Positions 24,540 through 37,719 of a stretch of 64,000 nt of DNA are shown one piece after another. Under the pieces are notes generated by a model. The model was not told the origin of the DNA. It saw only the letters and a list, made by a program, of their open reading frames with translations, and did not search any database. Source of the stretch: Viscum album (lineage: Eukaryota; Streptophyta; Magnoliopsida; Santalales; Viscaceae); assembly GCA_963277665.1 (NCBI GenBank), contig OY728130.1:1363802393-1363866392 (forward strand). The letters run 5' to 3'. Both the position numbers and the translations under genes were made by a program. The stretch's first letter is position 1; every line of letters begins with the position of its first letter.

Positions 24540-25210
24540 GGAAAATTCTTTCATTTCTTTAAAATCATGGGAAAGTTGGACTTTTTCTCCACACTAGAAG
24601 AAAAATAATTTTCCTCTTAAGTATATACCAAAGTGTTTCCTTCCACAATTATCACATGTGGGAAAATACTTCTTTACATCTTCGATTTATCTATATTTTT
24701 CCTAGATTTCCTCTTCTTCTATTTATTCCCTTTGAAGCCATAAAAAATTAATAATTCTTTATATATCTTGTTATAACATTATATTATGTCCTCATATGAT
24801 GGAATATTTATGAGACTACTTCCCTTCAAAATACTAGCTTAAAACCATCGATGAAATGATTATTCTTACAAAATGGATTATGTGAATTTATGCGGTTCCA
24901 AATAATTCAACAAGTTTCCATTTATAAAAAATGAAATTAAAAAAATTACATCACATCATTATGAAACACAATGTATAATACCAAAATAATGAAATAATTA
25001 AAATAATTTTAAAAATTCATGTGATGCTAATCTCATAATCATAAACATCGTTTCTTTGGGAAAATATTTACTGTTAAACACATCATAAAGATTTATAATG
25101 AAATTCTCAATTATCATATTCATATCCCTTAGAAGTTTCAAACATGGTGTGTAGTAAGGCCCATTTTTATTTACCAGGTTACACCGAGTCAGGAATGACA
25201 CACCTATTTA
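24540..25210 (-). pseudogene. gag: gag relic with Cys-His zinc-knuckle region (minus strand)
   Basis: Gag builds the particle and binds the element RNA. The minus frame 25201-24998 has the capsid motif 'FNSKYFPKE' followed by an 'EFLKLF' stretch, typical of plant Ty3/gypsy gag. Downstream (24660-24560, minus) the reading CDNCGRKHFG, then LRGK, then CG and H residues corresponds to the usual tandem arrangement C-x2-CG-x-H-x-G-x-C followed by a CCHC knuckle. A stop now lies just before the second Cys pair and one Cys reads Tyr. The relic sits directly after the 5' LTR and primer-binding site. Frameshifts separate the two parts. Confidence 0.7.
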
Positions 25211-25399
25211 GAGTTCTTACCCCTAGGTATATCAGATCCAAAACCACATATAATTGTAATATTTAGAAAAGGATGTATTGATAGAATATATAACTTACAT
25301 AGATTATTGGATATTATTATATTATAGTACTAAATTTCTATCTCAGTGTTATACTCTATAATTTATGTTTTATAAATCTAGTTTCCATGGTTTCTACTA

Positions 25400-25418
25400 A
25401 AATTTCTCTAATACCAAC
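25400..25418 (-). promoter_or_regulatory. Primer-binding site (minus strand)
   Basis: On the minus strand GTTGGTATTAGAG follows the LTR end. It differs by one C-to-T change from the initiator-Met tRNA site TGGTATCAGAG. This is the main evidence for orientation. Confidence 0.8.
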
Positions 25419-27912
25419 TATAATGACCACGACCCCAGTATCCTGGAGTCGGTGATTTACTATATTACCTTGGTACTATGAACAAGTGTTCATATCCCGA
25501 AGGAATTTTTTTTCAGTAGCTTTAGAATAATAGATACATATATAAGTTTAATATTATAACTTGAAAGTAAAAACAACATAGAAACTCTATTGTAAACATC
25601 CACAAACTCTCACATTGTCCCTACAAGTCATTCATAATATACATCTTCAAATCATGGGAAAAAATAAAACATAAGAAAGGGGTGAGAATATATGCTCAGT
25701 AAGGGTAAGTAATATATTGTAAGATATCAAAAATAAACATAAATAACACATCATGGTGTATAACTAAAAAACATTCCATTAATACATTTTCCTTTGCATA
25801 CTATGGGAGGAATAAAAGGTAAATAAATAATTCCACTTAAATAATCACATGAGAATGAAAATTTACCATGGATATTCTAATAGTCTAATAATCACATGGG
25901 ATATTAAATAATAATATCATAATGATGTAATTCCAAATTTTGGACATCATTAATATACCATCAAGGCCTCAACCATTATGTCTACAGAAATAGGTAAGTC
26001 CTCAGCCAAAACTTGGTCTAGTTTGTCTCATGAGACCTACCGATGCATCGAGGGGCTATAACGACCCACACCTATAACTTACTAAGTCAAATGCATTACT
26101 CATATGTCAAATAATATATTTAAATAGTTATATTTAAATTAATGTGTCCCATATTTCCTTTATATAATTGAACCATAATTTTTTTTTGATAAATTCTTGA
26201 GAGAAATGTCATTTTACTTTCAAAAGAAGAGTTCTTTTGGAAAATATTTGTTATTTTTCATAAAATGAGATTTTAAAAATTAATATCACAAAAAATAAAA
26301 TATAAATACAATTAAATAAAGTATTATCTATAAATTATGTTCAACTGGAGCTAAAAAATATAAATACAGTTTTAAGAAACATTAGAAACGGTCCACTTTA
26401 ATGTCGATTGTGGGAAATTATATGAGTATTTATAACATAAAAAGTCATAATTTTTTGTATAAAACATGGAATGAAAATATATATTTCCTCATGAAAAGAA
26501 TAGATATTTTATGAAAACAATGGTGTCTTAAAATAGAATATTTATGCTACTTGAAAATGGGTAAGAAATTGGGAAGTTCCCTTTAATCAGGTTTTCCTAT
26601 CGGGAAATATTGAAAAGAAATCCTTGTAGAACACATATTTTTTCATAAAAGAAATATTAACAAACATACACACATGATTTTGGAATATATATAGAGAACT
26701 TATAAGAATTATATAAAAATTATTAATAATTAAATTGCAGTAGAGACAGATAAGGCGCAACCCAAATGAAAAATGGAGGTTCGAGGAGAATCCCTTACCA
26801 CTTCGAAAATAGTCAAACTGTATGCCCCATAAAATTAATAATCATAAAATTAAAATTTATTAACATGAATATAAAGAGATTAATGATATTATACATTAAA
26901 TGGTTCTATACATACAACAAACACAAGAAATAGTGGTGAATAAGGAATATCTCACAAAAATAAAGGTGAAATGAGAAAACCCTTACATTATGTCCGAATG
27001 TGTTCTGCACTTGATCTTAATGTCATATATAATTTTATTAAATACATTAATTTGTTCATTAAGAAACATTTATACATGTGTTTTATTTATTATAATTTTA
27101 CTGCGTACATTTATGGCCTTTTTGATGAGTTATAAAATACAATTTAATCGTTCTGGAGCATTTGTTTCCTTGGTTTTTGTGATTGGTTGACTTTTATACG
27201 TGTACGAAAGATCATATGAAATGAGAATTTTAATACAAAATTTAAATTATATGTTATTAATGAAAATCCAGAATATTAAATTTTTATATATTTCAATCAG
27301 ATATATGGTATTACGATGAATCATTAGATAAAATCTTTGTGACAACGTTTTGATTATTTTGGACTTTTTTCGATCATCACACACATGTTTTGTGTTATGA
27401 ATTAATATTATGTTTATATACTGGTTAGTGGATATTAATTTTTTTTATTATATATATTAATGTCTGGTTTAACCATACAAATGGTTTTATGAAAGCATTG
27501 AAGGCGTAATTGAAAAATGAAAACACATCATCAATAAAGGTAGTAAATTGGCACCTCACTGGAGACGATTTCATTTTAGAATAATGAAGGGAAGATAAAA
27601 GAATTGATGGAGGATATTCCATTAAAAAAATATAATTACAATATATATATAAGATAATGTATTTTTATACATATTTTTATATATTATGTAATGAAAGGAT
27701 AATAAAAAAAAATAATAATAAGGGAAAACAAAAGAGGATTTTACCTCTTGAATTTCTTATCCTTGAGAACCTCAATAGGGGGATTGGGTTTAGACTTTTG
27801 GTGAGAAAAAAGTCTCTTGTATGTGGGGAAGGGACTTGGGGAGAGTATTGGGATGGAATTGGGAAATATTCTAGGATTAAGAGGTGTGATAAGAAGAGGT
27901 GGTGAGGGGTGG

Positions 27913-27920
27913 TATTTATA
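27913..27920 (-). promoter_or_regulatory. TATA box of the 5' LTR (minus strand)
   Basis: TATAAATA on the minus strand inside a conserved LTR block. Transcription would run toward lower coordinates through the gag relic. Confidence 0.6.
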
Positions 27921-28904
27921 GTTGAGGATATGGGTTTTTTGGAATATTTTATTCATTTGTTATTATTATTACTAAAGACTATGAATAGATTTATAATTAT
28001 CACTAAATATATTAAACTAATTAATGATATTTCTAGATTATGGTGATTAAATCATAAATGACTCATAGAATAGTGTATTTAAGTTTTAATATATTTTTAC
28101 CGTAATTTACCGTATTTTACTATTCATAAAAAAATCAACTATTTAAGAAAAATCCCTAAAATTCCACCTAACCATTTTTAGATGTTTAGAATTAAAATGA
28201 ACTAAATTTTATTAAAATAACTTTACCAATATGATAAATTTATTTTTTAATTAAAACAATCAATTACTTAGAAAATACCAATTTTAAAATTATAGGTGAT
28301 TTTATAAAACTTTGAAAATTTTATTAAGGTCTCATAAAATTATTTTATAATTGTATGACAACAAAATAAAATATTTTGAATAAATTTTATGAAAATTAAT
28401 TTTCATTTAAATAATTATATTATTTGTAAAAGTGATAATTGTTATTTGTGTTTTATAAAAATATCAACACTATTAATAATTTATATAACATTTATTTACT
28501 TATACTATGATATAATTTTATCGTGTTTCCATTTATAAGATTCGTAAATTTTATTTATACTTCTATAGGTGAGTTATATATTCAAATCATAAATTGACTA
28601 TTAATATAATGAAAATGATAGTTTTATAAAAATAAATATTTTCACTTATTCACTGGAAGATAAATATTTTTAGATAAAAACCAAAAATCTCACTCTAATC
28701 CAATTTTGAAATTCCTATTTTAAATATGAAGTTTATTTTGTTCTAAAGAATTTTTAAAAGTTTCAAAATTTATTTTTAAAACAACAGCACCATTAAAAGA
28801 TGGAAAAACTAATTTAAAAAAATATATCCTTTGAGTATGTAAAATTAGATTCATTCTTATATTTTTCATATAAAATAATTTAGATGAATGTAAAAAAAAT
28901 TAAT

Positions 28905-28928
28905 TATATATATATATATATATATATA
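28905..28928. repeat. (TA)12 microsatellite
   Basis: Uninterrupted TA run inside the LTR. The homologous place in the other LTR (about 23085) has only a short run, so it expanded after insertion. Confidence 0.9.
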
Positions 28929-29094
28929 TTTCATTAATAATATTCATTCCCACCAATTTAACGACTAGTTTATTACTGTAGTTTTAATAGTATATCATAA
29001 TTCATTTTAGCTTGATGTTGTGGGAAACCTATGTCATTAAAGAAATTAAAATTAAAATGATACATATCAAAAAAATTTAGGGTGTTACAATTTT

Positions 29095-29990
29095 TGTAAA
29101 TTTTAATAATATAATATATTTTATTATTTTTTATATTTTCAAATTTTACTAATTATTACTAGGATTTTATTAATTAATTAAATATTTCTCATACATTAAA
29201 TTTTATTTTTAATAAAATTATAGATATTTTTCATTATTTCTTATTTTCAAATAATTTTTTATATTTTAATTTTTCTAAAAAAATTCATAATTTATTATTT
29301 TATGAATTTTTTTACAATATATAAAATTAATTTTCTCTGGTTTCATTTAATTATTTTTTAATAAAAATGTTTTCAAAATTAATATATAAATATATATTTT
29401 ATTTATTCTTTATGATATTTGATGTTAAATTTTAAATAACTACTTCATTTTTTTAATATAATGAAAAAATTTAAATAAATTCATTTTTTACTTGTTTTTG
29501 AAAATTATATTCCTTTTATTATTAAAATAGTTAAATATTTTCGTAATTTTCAGCAATGTTTTTCCATTTTACTAATTTCTAATATTTTGTTATTATTATT
29601 ATTATTAATATTATTTATTTTTTACTTATTTATTCAATTTTTAATAAATTATCATAATATTTTTTATTTGATATTTTTTATAGTATATTATTGTCTAAAT
29701 TTCCATTATTTCTTTATTTATATATATAATTTAATAATTATATCTTTCAAATTCTTAATTGTTTTTATTTGAAAAATATTTATAATTATTGTAATTTTTT
29801 TATATTTCTATTTATAACTTAATAATAATAATAATATTATTGTTTATTAATATTGAAATATAAATAAATAATTTGAATAATTAAATAAATAAACATTAAA
29901 AAATTTAAAAAATACTAAAAAAAATTTAATATAAAAAATTATATAAATAATAAACTAAAAAATTATTTATAGATATAATTAGAAAATAAC
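29095..29990. other. Extremely A+T-rich block, right half
   Basis: Continuation of the 19070-19594 block beyond the ATTTT duplication, with long AT-only stretches. The 61-codon frame at 29587-29772 is rich in Leu, Ile, Phe and Tyr only because of base composition. Confidence 0.6.
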
Positions 29991-32184
29991 TAATCAGTAA
30001 ATCGTTAAAATTATTGTTCGAAGAAATCTCTTATCGATGAGTAAAAAGATACTAGATCTGGATCCTATATTTTTTATCTAATCCTTATGTACATTTCATG
30101 TATGAAACATAAAAAATGAACATGAAATTGTGACTAAAGATAAATTTGTTATAATTAGTCCAATAAAATTAATATATATCTATTGGAGTAAATTTTTTAG
30201 GATGAGAATTTATGATAAAATTTGTTTTTAATATGGGTATTTGGTATAAATGGGATATCCCTCTCAAATACCTGTCACCATTTATATCATTATCCATATT
30301 TCCAAAAAGTAATTGTGATGGATGTATACATTGAAAATAACCCACAATCTAATTTATATTTAATATTCATTATGTATGTGTGACAGATTATCCCATAAAT
30401 TTCAATAAATTATCAATAATCACCATAATGGGAAATGTCATCTCATGAAACACGAGTGTGACATAACATATACAAACATGAATAAACTATTAGAAAAGAC
30501 TTTTTCTTATCATATTAAATTGTTGTTATAACTATTATTAGTGATATATTTCATTCCTATTGCAAAATTTATCATCAAATCCATTAGATGGGACATATAT
30601 TTGGTCCCAAAAAACTATTTTTTTCTCTTTTGAAATAAGTGGATTAGTGTTGTATTTGTTCTCAATTAAAATTGATGATGTTTTGATGTGATAGAGATGA
30701 TGAATAAAATTTAGAGATGACAAGGTTTACATTTTAATTATCCCAATTATTATATGAAGTAAACTTTATATGGTTACCAAAATTGTGAAACACATCTAGA
30801 TAATGATGGATATGAAACTGAAGCATGATGGTGATCATGGAAGATCTAGAGTGTGTGAAAAATATCACTATATGATGCCAGTTGTGAATGAAGACCCCTT
30901 GATAGTTTTATATATCAAATTCATGTAATGTTGATATCATGTTTTGGAGGATGATGAAAAATATGTCTTGGAAGGATGTTATGATAAGGATGAATTGACT
31001 TAGAATTGTATATATTAGTGATGTAAAGAGAAATAACATTTATGCTATTATTTAGTGAAGTCTTGTCAATATTTTTCAAAATACAAAAATATCACAGCAT
31101 AATGGTGTACCTCACTCTATAATGGATTCCACATAAGAATAATATTATACAATGTATGATTAATATTAGAGACCATGCCACAAGACTCTATTCCATATGA
31201 ATTGGGTGGTTATAGAATAATAAATGTATCTAGATATTTGATGTGTATGGGGTTGTGATAAAGGTGACCACGATTCTAGTTTTCACACATACGAGTAGGA
31301 TTATAATATGTAAGAATAATTTGGAATTGCATATGATTAGATTTGACACAAAGGAAGAGACTACACCTCAATTGGTCTTGCATTGGTGTAAACTAATTAT
31401 TTATATGAATAAAAACTTTCATAAGAAATATTTATAATAATAAATAAAATCAGGTAAATAGTAAATTTAGAGTGTATGATGGATGGATATTCTATAAAGA
31501 GAAAGGAAATTACATAAAATTATCACATAAGAGTACAATGAAGATATGTAATAATAACTAGTTGAGGATCATGATAATTTTATTATAATTGTTTTTACTA
31601 TATAATTTAATCTATTAATAAAAAAATTTACCAAAAATTTAGAGAAGGTCTCATATATTTATATTAGACACATCATTTGAGGTCTAATACAAAAATTTCC
31701 TAAAATCATGAGTGTAATTGATTTCAATAATAATTTATAATTTTTTTCAATGTAAATATAGTATTTATATTGTTTTGATGTTTAAGTTGGGTTTTAGAAG
31801 AACACAAATTTAGATAAGCCATGAAATATCTAGAATAAACATAGTCTAGAAACACAAGTATGACTTTATCAATGAATATTAATGAATTTGACAAAGTTCT
31901 CTATGTTTATAATTCATTTTGAATTTTTAACCTATTAATAATTTTGAAAATTCAAGATGTAAGGATCACTCCACTAAAACCCAGAATATATAAGAATTAC
32001 AAGACTCATTGGGAGACATTAAAGAGTCCTTAAATGATACGTAAGAGTTACCTCAGTAATTTACATGATACATTATAGTTACTATACTGAATCAATGAAT
32101 ATGAAAAGGTCATAAAGTTTCTATAGAATTGAAAATTTTCTAATACCTAAGTCACATAATTGTGAAATAATTAATGTTTATGGA
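29991..32184. other. Unassigned intergenic or eroded repeat DNA
   Basis: No recognised gene or element end. Frames at 30538-30723 (-) and 31243-31437 (+) match nothing I recognise and have no conserved motif. The last five bases, ATGGA, precede the LTR that starts at 32185. Confidence 0.4.
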
Positions 32185-33924
32185 TGTAAAACATGATATT
32201 TTAAATGAACAATATGATCAATAGTGTATACAACAAGTAATACCAAACTTAAACGAACCACACAATATTATTATTATTTAAATATTATAGTAATAACCCT
32301 ATCATTTAATTTGAAGTTATGAAAAAGATTAAATGATTTGTGAAATATAAATAATACACCTAGTAAATAAAAATATATTGATTAATTCTTATAAAATAAG
32401 TGATCAATTTTTAACTTACATTTTATTATTCAAAATAAATTTTCTTCAAAAATAGGTTTAATTACTTCTGGTGAGAAAATATTATAATTAATTTCTATAA
32501 AATTTAAATATATTATTTTATAAAATGAATATAAATTAAAAATAATAAATAAAAATTAGATTCATTTTTATTTTTTGGGTTTTTCTAAGAACATTAATTT
32601 TCTAGTGAATAGTGAAAATACTGATTTTTTGTTGAAAAATATATTCTTTAAGAAATTTAAAGGTTTAATTTTGTTTTAAAGTGGTTTCCAAGTAACCCAA
32701 GTTTTATTATATTATTAAAAATTAAATTAGGTTTATTATAATAAATTTTATTTTAAAATATAGTATAAATAATTTTTACACTTAAAAGGTCATTTTTAAG
32801 AAAACTATTTTGCGTTGTGATTTATGTTTTTTAACACAAATTAATTTATGCTAGTTCTAGAAATATAATATTAAAAAATGGATTCCATATTTTGAATCAT
32901 TAGGTTCACATATGGTAAATGCATAACTCTTATTTTTTTCATTATGAATTTTAACCATGGTAAATAATTGTCACCTCGATAATGATAAACTGATTAAAAT
33001 TGAGACAAAACTATGAGATAATGTCTCAAAATCAACCCAAAACATACCTTTATCACATTTGATGGGTATAGTTCAATCATTTCTATCCATTTCTCAAATA
33101 TATTTCAACATTGTGTAATTTTGAATTGATTATGGGCATTATATGAATTTAATTATAGAATAAATATAATTTCTCTCTCTCTGGATTTTAATATCTCTAA
33201 ACCTTTTATATAAAGAGAAAAATAGGATTTATTTTGTTATAAATGTTACATAAAATATTAATTAATTTTTTTTATCATTTTATTTGTTTAACATTTTATG
33301 GGAAAAAATAAGTACCATTAATGATTATACTATGTCAATACAACAAATTATTCATTAAATATAAAACAATAAATCATTTTAAAAATATTAAAAGTAATAC
33401 AATTCTTGAAAATTATTGCTTTCCAAAAAAATTATATACTAATAAAATTTTATTTATGTAGCAAATATTTATATTCTAATTTTGAAACTATCACGAAGAC
33501 ATTAAAGTCAAATTTAAAATAGAATCAACCATAATATTAATGATATTTTATGAAAAATAATATTTTTTGTATTATTTAAAAATAATAAAAATATTTCAGA
33601 ATATAGAGTAGGATTATAATATATCTAAAATTTTATCCTTTATCTATTTAATATATAATTGTTAAATTATATGCAGCATTATAACTCCATAAAATGGAAA
33701 AAATCATTACTTTAGTTATAGTTAAAATTAGTTAATGAAGGGGTTAAACCAAATTATATGGTTTAAAATGACACAAAAACATGTTTTAATTTCAATGGAT
33801 GAGAGTTTCTTAGTGTTAGGATCTTTTAATTAAATTATATATTCATTTGAATTTATTTTTATTCATCATTAATTAATTCTATTTTCATATTTTTAAAAAT
33901 TCAAAATGAATCATTCCCCTCCCA

Positions 33925-33933
33925 TATAAAATG
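33925..33933 (+). promoter_or_regulatory. TATA box of LTR copy B
   Basis: TATAAAATG, 1740 bp from the LTR start. The equivalent in copy C lies 1726 bp from its start. Confidence 0.6.
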
Positions 33934-34079
33934 ATACCCCTTTCTATCAATTCATAACAGTAATATAATCCATCTAGATAAACTAAAACCTTCCAATTCC
34001 TCTTCTATATCCTTTATATTTTATATACACACAATAAAATAATAACTCAAGAGTCATAAATACAAGTATATATTATTAT

Positions 34080-34620
34080 TATTATGGGGAAAACATTTTC
34101 CACCTTTTTTCCATCCTATGAAAAGTGAAAACATCAATCGTGTGTATGTTTGGATTTCCATATCTACATAGAAATGTAATTCATCCTTCAAAACCACTTT
34201 ACAATCATAACTATAAATATGGAAATAATAAATATATTATATTTATTACATAATTATTTTATGTAATTATAATATTATATATACATACTTATCATCCAAT
34301 CAATTGGAAAATAATAATATTGCTCATACAAACACGTGGAATACTACTTTCACGAAGTAATGTGATCCGTTTTTCATTTGAATATTACATGAAAATTGAT
34401 AAGTATATATTTAATTAATAATATATATCTATGTATACAAATATATATAATATAATAATAATGTTATAAAGTAGAATTATTATTTACATTTCTTTAATTC
34501 TATCTATTGAAAAGTGAAAATAGCGTTCATGCATACGTATGACCTTCCATCTCCATAAAAAATGTAATTTATTTTTATGTCTATATAAATAATGTATGAT
34601 AATAAATAATTATATAATGA
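34080..34620 (+). repeat. About 190-bp tandem repeats in LTR B
   Basis: Three diverged units with matching blocks at about 34139, 34323 and 34526. The core resembles that of LTRs A and C, and all lie just downstream of the TATA box, in the transcribed leader. Confidence 0.55.
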
Positions 34621-36554
34621 ATATATATTATATTTATTTCATGAATAATATTTTATATAAGGTGGTATTGTGATCAATGTACAAAGAAAGAAAAAAATCA
34701 TTGAACCAAAACATACACAAAAAATGAAGAAGTTCTTATCCTGAACATTGATTTTAATAAATAATTGTTCAAAAGGTAATAAAATGATATAATAAAATCA
34801 TATAAGGTATTATATGTATGATTATACTTCTGAAATATATTTCTAATAAATATATATTTTTTATAAATGAGGTTTAACACATATGAAGTATATCATACCT
34901 GAGGTAAGGGTTTATCATCTCACATTTGATTTAGTGATATATATGACATACTGACAACTGTTTTCTTTATTATGTGGTAAATACAGATTGTTTGATATGA
35001 TATATCATTATTAACAATATATTCAAAATATTTAAAGTTTCATTTGATTCTATTTATTTCACATGGGTTATGATTAAAAATTTAACAATGTGCCATGGGA
35101 TTATTTCCCAATCTCGTCATCATTAGATATTGTTTATGTTTGAGTATATACTTAGGGAATTATTTTATATTTATATCTTAAACCAAATATATTTTTATCT
35201 CCTATATTTATTTATAGAAATTAATTTTTTTAATTAATTATCCCCTCATTATCTACTAAAGACACTAAAATAACTTATTTATGAATGATTGATTTTGTTT
35301 TTATACTTGTTACTGAGTCTTTTTCATCCATGTAATTATTTTTCTTAAAATAAATTAAATATTTTTTTATAGTTATCATTTTATTTATTAAATAAATGTT
35401 TTCCCATGTTTTTCTATTTAATAAATAGTTTAAATAGTAATATATTTTTTAATTTTTTAATGAGGTACTTTTCCCTTTTTAATGAAAATGTAAAAAGAAA
35501 CATTTGTTTATATTCACAACATTAATGGTGGTTCCCTATATCATGAATACATAATGATTTAAATATTCATTTAAATTTATCAAAGGAATCATTCAATGAA
35601 AATTTTTTCCATAATATTTGGGAATTTATTATATTTTAATAAGCCATTTCAACACGAAATGATAATTTTGCTCAAGAAATTTTTAGGTGGTCATTTGAAT
35701 TTATTTTTATATATATAAAAATACATTGTTATATATGATTCATTAATGATGATATTCTCAAATGATACCATCCACCAATATTTTTTTTTATTTTTCATGA
35801 TCATTTTGATTGGAGAATGTGTTGATATTCCATATGTCAGCTCATCAAATGTGAATAGTTATTGTTTTTTAGGAATATTGATAATGATACTTTTAATTAT
35901 GCATATGATTAATGAATAAAACTTATTAAGTGATAGGTGGGGTAAAATATATATTTACACTCAATGAAATGATAGGTCTAATATGAAAAATTATGTGGTT
36001 ATTTGGGAAAGGCCTTACCCATTAATTTATGATGTCATAGCCCAAGGAATTGATTGTAATGAGTATGATGACTAAAATTATGAATTACATCATTATGAAA
36101 TAATCTATTGTTTTTTATGTGATTATTTTTGTATTTACGATATCTGTGGATAATTTTCAAGAACAATTTTTTATTTATGTGGACTTATATTATCCTCATT
36201 TATTCCTTATATATTATTCTTTATTCCAATATTATTTATTAAATGGAATGTGTTTTTATTTATTCACTTATCCATATCTATTATGCCTTATTTATTCTAA
36301 AAGATATTTCACTACCCATATTCCATTATTGAGAATCCAATCCCACCCTTAGATTTTTTTCTTCCCTAAGACATGAAGAAGAATTATTTGAATGGGTTCA
36401 AGGATGATTTTTTACTTTCGTTATGTTTTTATATTATCAATATAATTTGAGATTCATGTATTTATCCTATTTACCAAGACTATTGAACTATTTTTTTCTT
36501 TGGTATATGATCACACATATCCTATTCCAAATTAACAATGTAACCACCGATTTA

Positions 36555-36566
36555 AGGATACTAGTT
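36555..36566 (+). promoter_or_regulatory. Eroded primer-binding site after LTR B
   Basis: GGATACTAG aligns by position with TGATACCAG after LTR C. It is a weak match to the initiator-Met consensus, supported mainly by the alignment. Confidence 0.35.
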
Positions 36567-36941
36567 TTGGGATTTATATAGTTTTTATTAGAGGAATTAT
36601 AGTAGATACTTCAGTAACTATATTTAGAAAAATGTAGATTAGGGAACATAACCCTATGACTAATTTTTAGGATAATCATAATTATATGATAAAATGATTA
36701 TGTTTTGGGAAGTTTGAGATCATGTGTTTTTCTTTGAAATACATTATTCTATAAATACTATAAGTGGACATGGTTTTTTCATAGATTCATGTTAGGGTAA
36801 TAACCTAAAAAGGTGTTGGTCAAGTAAATGTTGTACATCATTATGGTACATAGTGAGTGTGTCATTACTCTAAACATTGTTTTAAATTCATAGGGTATAT
36901 TCTTGGGTTAACTTAAATTTTCATTATAAACAATTATTAAG

Positions 36942-36946
36942 GATTT
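36942..36946. repeat. Target-site duplication GATTT (left)
   Basis: Identical to 46932-46936 across the Sirevirus-like insertion. Confidence 0.9.
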
Positions 36947-37198
36947 TGAAGTGCACTGTGTTGCATTTGTTGTCAATGAGGTATGTTGTTGTCAAGGAAT
37001 GAATGGATGGATGTCAAGGAGTTTCAATATGTTAATGACAAAGGATGTGATGGTGATGGTGATGAATGGAGGATGGCCATTGTGTTAAGATGAATGTCAC
37101 TTAGGAGATTCACTAAGTGGCATAAGTGTTTATGGTTGAAACATTCATCCATGTTGATATCAGACGATTGTAGAACTGATCTTAATGTTTCAATACTT

Positions 37199-37319
37199 GT
37201 ATCAAGATGATACTAAGTTACACCACTTGAAGAATGGATGATGATGGAGCATCATCATAACATCAGATGATTGTTGAGCTGCTCTTTAAGTTCCAAGAAC
37301 TTGTATCCTGATGATACAA
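37199..37319 (+). promoter_or_regulatory. Cluster of perfect palindromes in the upstream LTR region
   Basis: Three inverted repeats: GTATCA/TGATAC around AGA (37199-37213), ATGATGATG/CATCATCAT around GAG (37238-37258), and TTGTATC/GATACAA around CTGAT (37301-37319). All are kept intact in the 3' LTR (43559-43679). They lie upstream of the TATA box, so protein binding to DNA is as likely as RNA folding. Confidence 0.65.
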
Positions 37320-37719
37320 TGTCACCACATTATTAGAAGACCATGCATTGTTAAGACAATGGATGAGGAGATGAAGATGATCCATCCACACCTCCTAAGT
37401 GGATGATGTGGATTAATGAAGTCCATGCAGTATCTCTTAGTGCATGATGAATTGAAATTGATCCAACTTGATCTATGATTGGTTCAATGAAGAACATTGA
37501 AGAATATATTTGATTCAGGAGCTTCGGTTGATGAAGAACCTTCGGGAATTACATTCATAAGTAATGAATACATGTTGAGGAAGAATTGGAGGAATTCAAA
37601 TGAAGAAGAAGAGATATAGAAGAAGAAATGGCTTAGAGGTTGAAGTGGCATCTGGCATTGGAAACTTGGTTACTTTGTTTTATACAAAGTCGTAAGATTT
37701 CCCCTTAGCAAAAATATGG

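Larger units (their letters stand above)
19595..29089 (-). mobile_element. Minus-strand Ty3/gypsy element with giant LTRs and gag-only interior
   Basis: Direct repeats 19595-about 23259 (3665 bp) and 25419-29089 (3671 bp) flank 2.16 kb of interior. The whole is bounded by identical target-site duplications ATTTT (19590-19594 and 29090-29094). On the minus strand the LTRs read TGTAACACCC-like to TTTACA-like ends, and a primer-binding site follows the LTR at 25419, which fixes minus orientation. Only gag is recognisable inside. With 2.16 kb there is no room for a complete gypsy pol, so it was probably non-autonomous when it inserted. Strong divergence between the LTRs makes it old. Confidence 0.85.
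25419..29089 (-). repeat. 5' LTR (in element sense) of the minus-strand gypsy element
   Basis: Partner of 19595-23259. It ends on the plus strand with GGTGTTACA at 29089, that is, TGTAACACC at the start on the minus strand. A (TA)n run lies at 28905-28928. Frames at 27425-27956 on both strands are chance openings within the LTR. Confidence 0.8.
32185..36553 (+). repeat. LTR copy B (5' LTR)
   Basis: It starts TGTAAAACATGATATT, matching TGTAACACACTATGATT at 49338. It contains the TATA box (33925), about 190-bp repeats (34080-34620) and a terminal block 'GTAACCACCGATTT' (about 36540) matching 'GTAACCACTGATTTT' in copy C. The frames at 34698-34880 (-) and 36119-36352 (+) lie inside the LTR and are not preserved in copy C. 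Confidence 0.7.

Noticed and set aside
27657..27956. Frames of 82 aa (+) and 71 aa (-) near the TATA box of the minus-strand LTR
   Set aside because: They lie within an LTR and the matching region of the other LTR (about 21850-22130) does not keep them open.
29587..29772. Hydrophobic 61-aa frame resembling a membrane protein
   Set aside because: Leu/Ile/Phe/Tyr richness follows from nearly pure A/T sequence.
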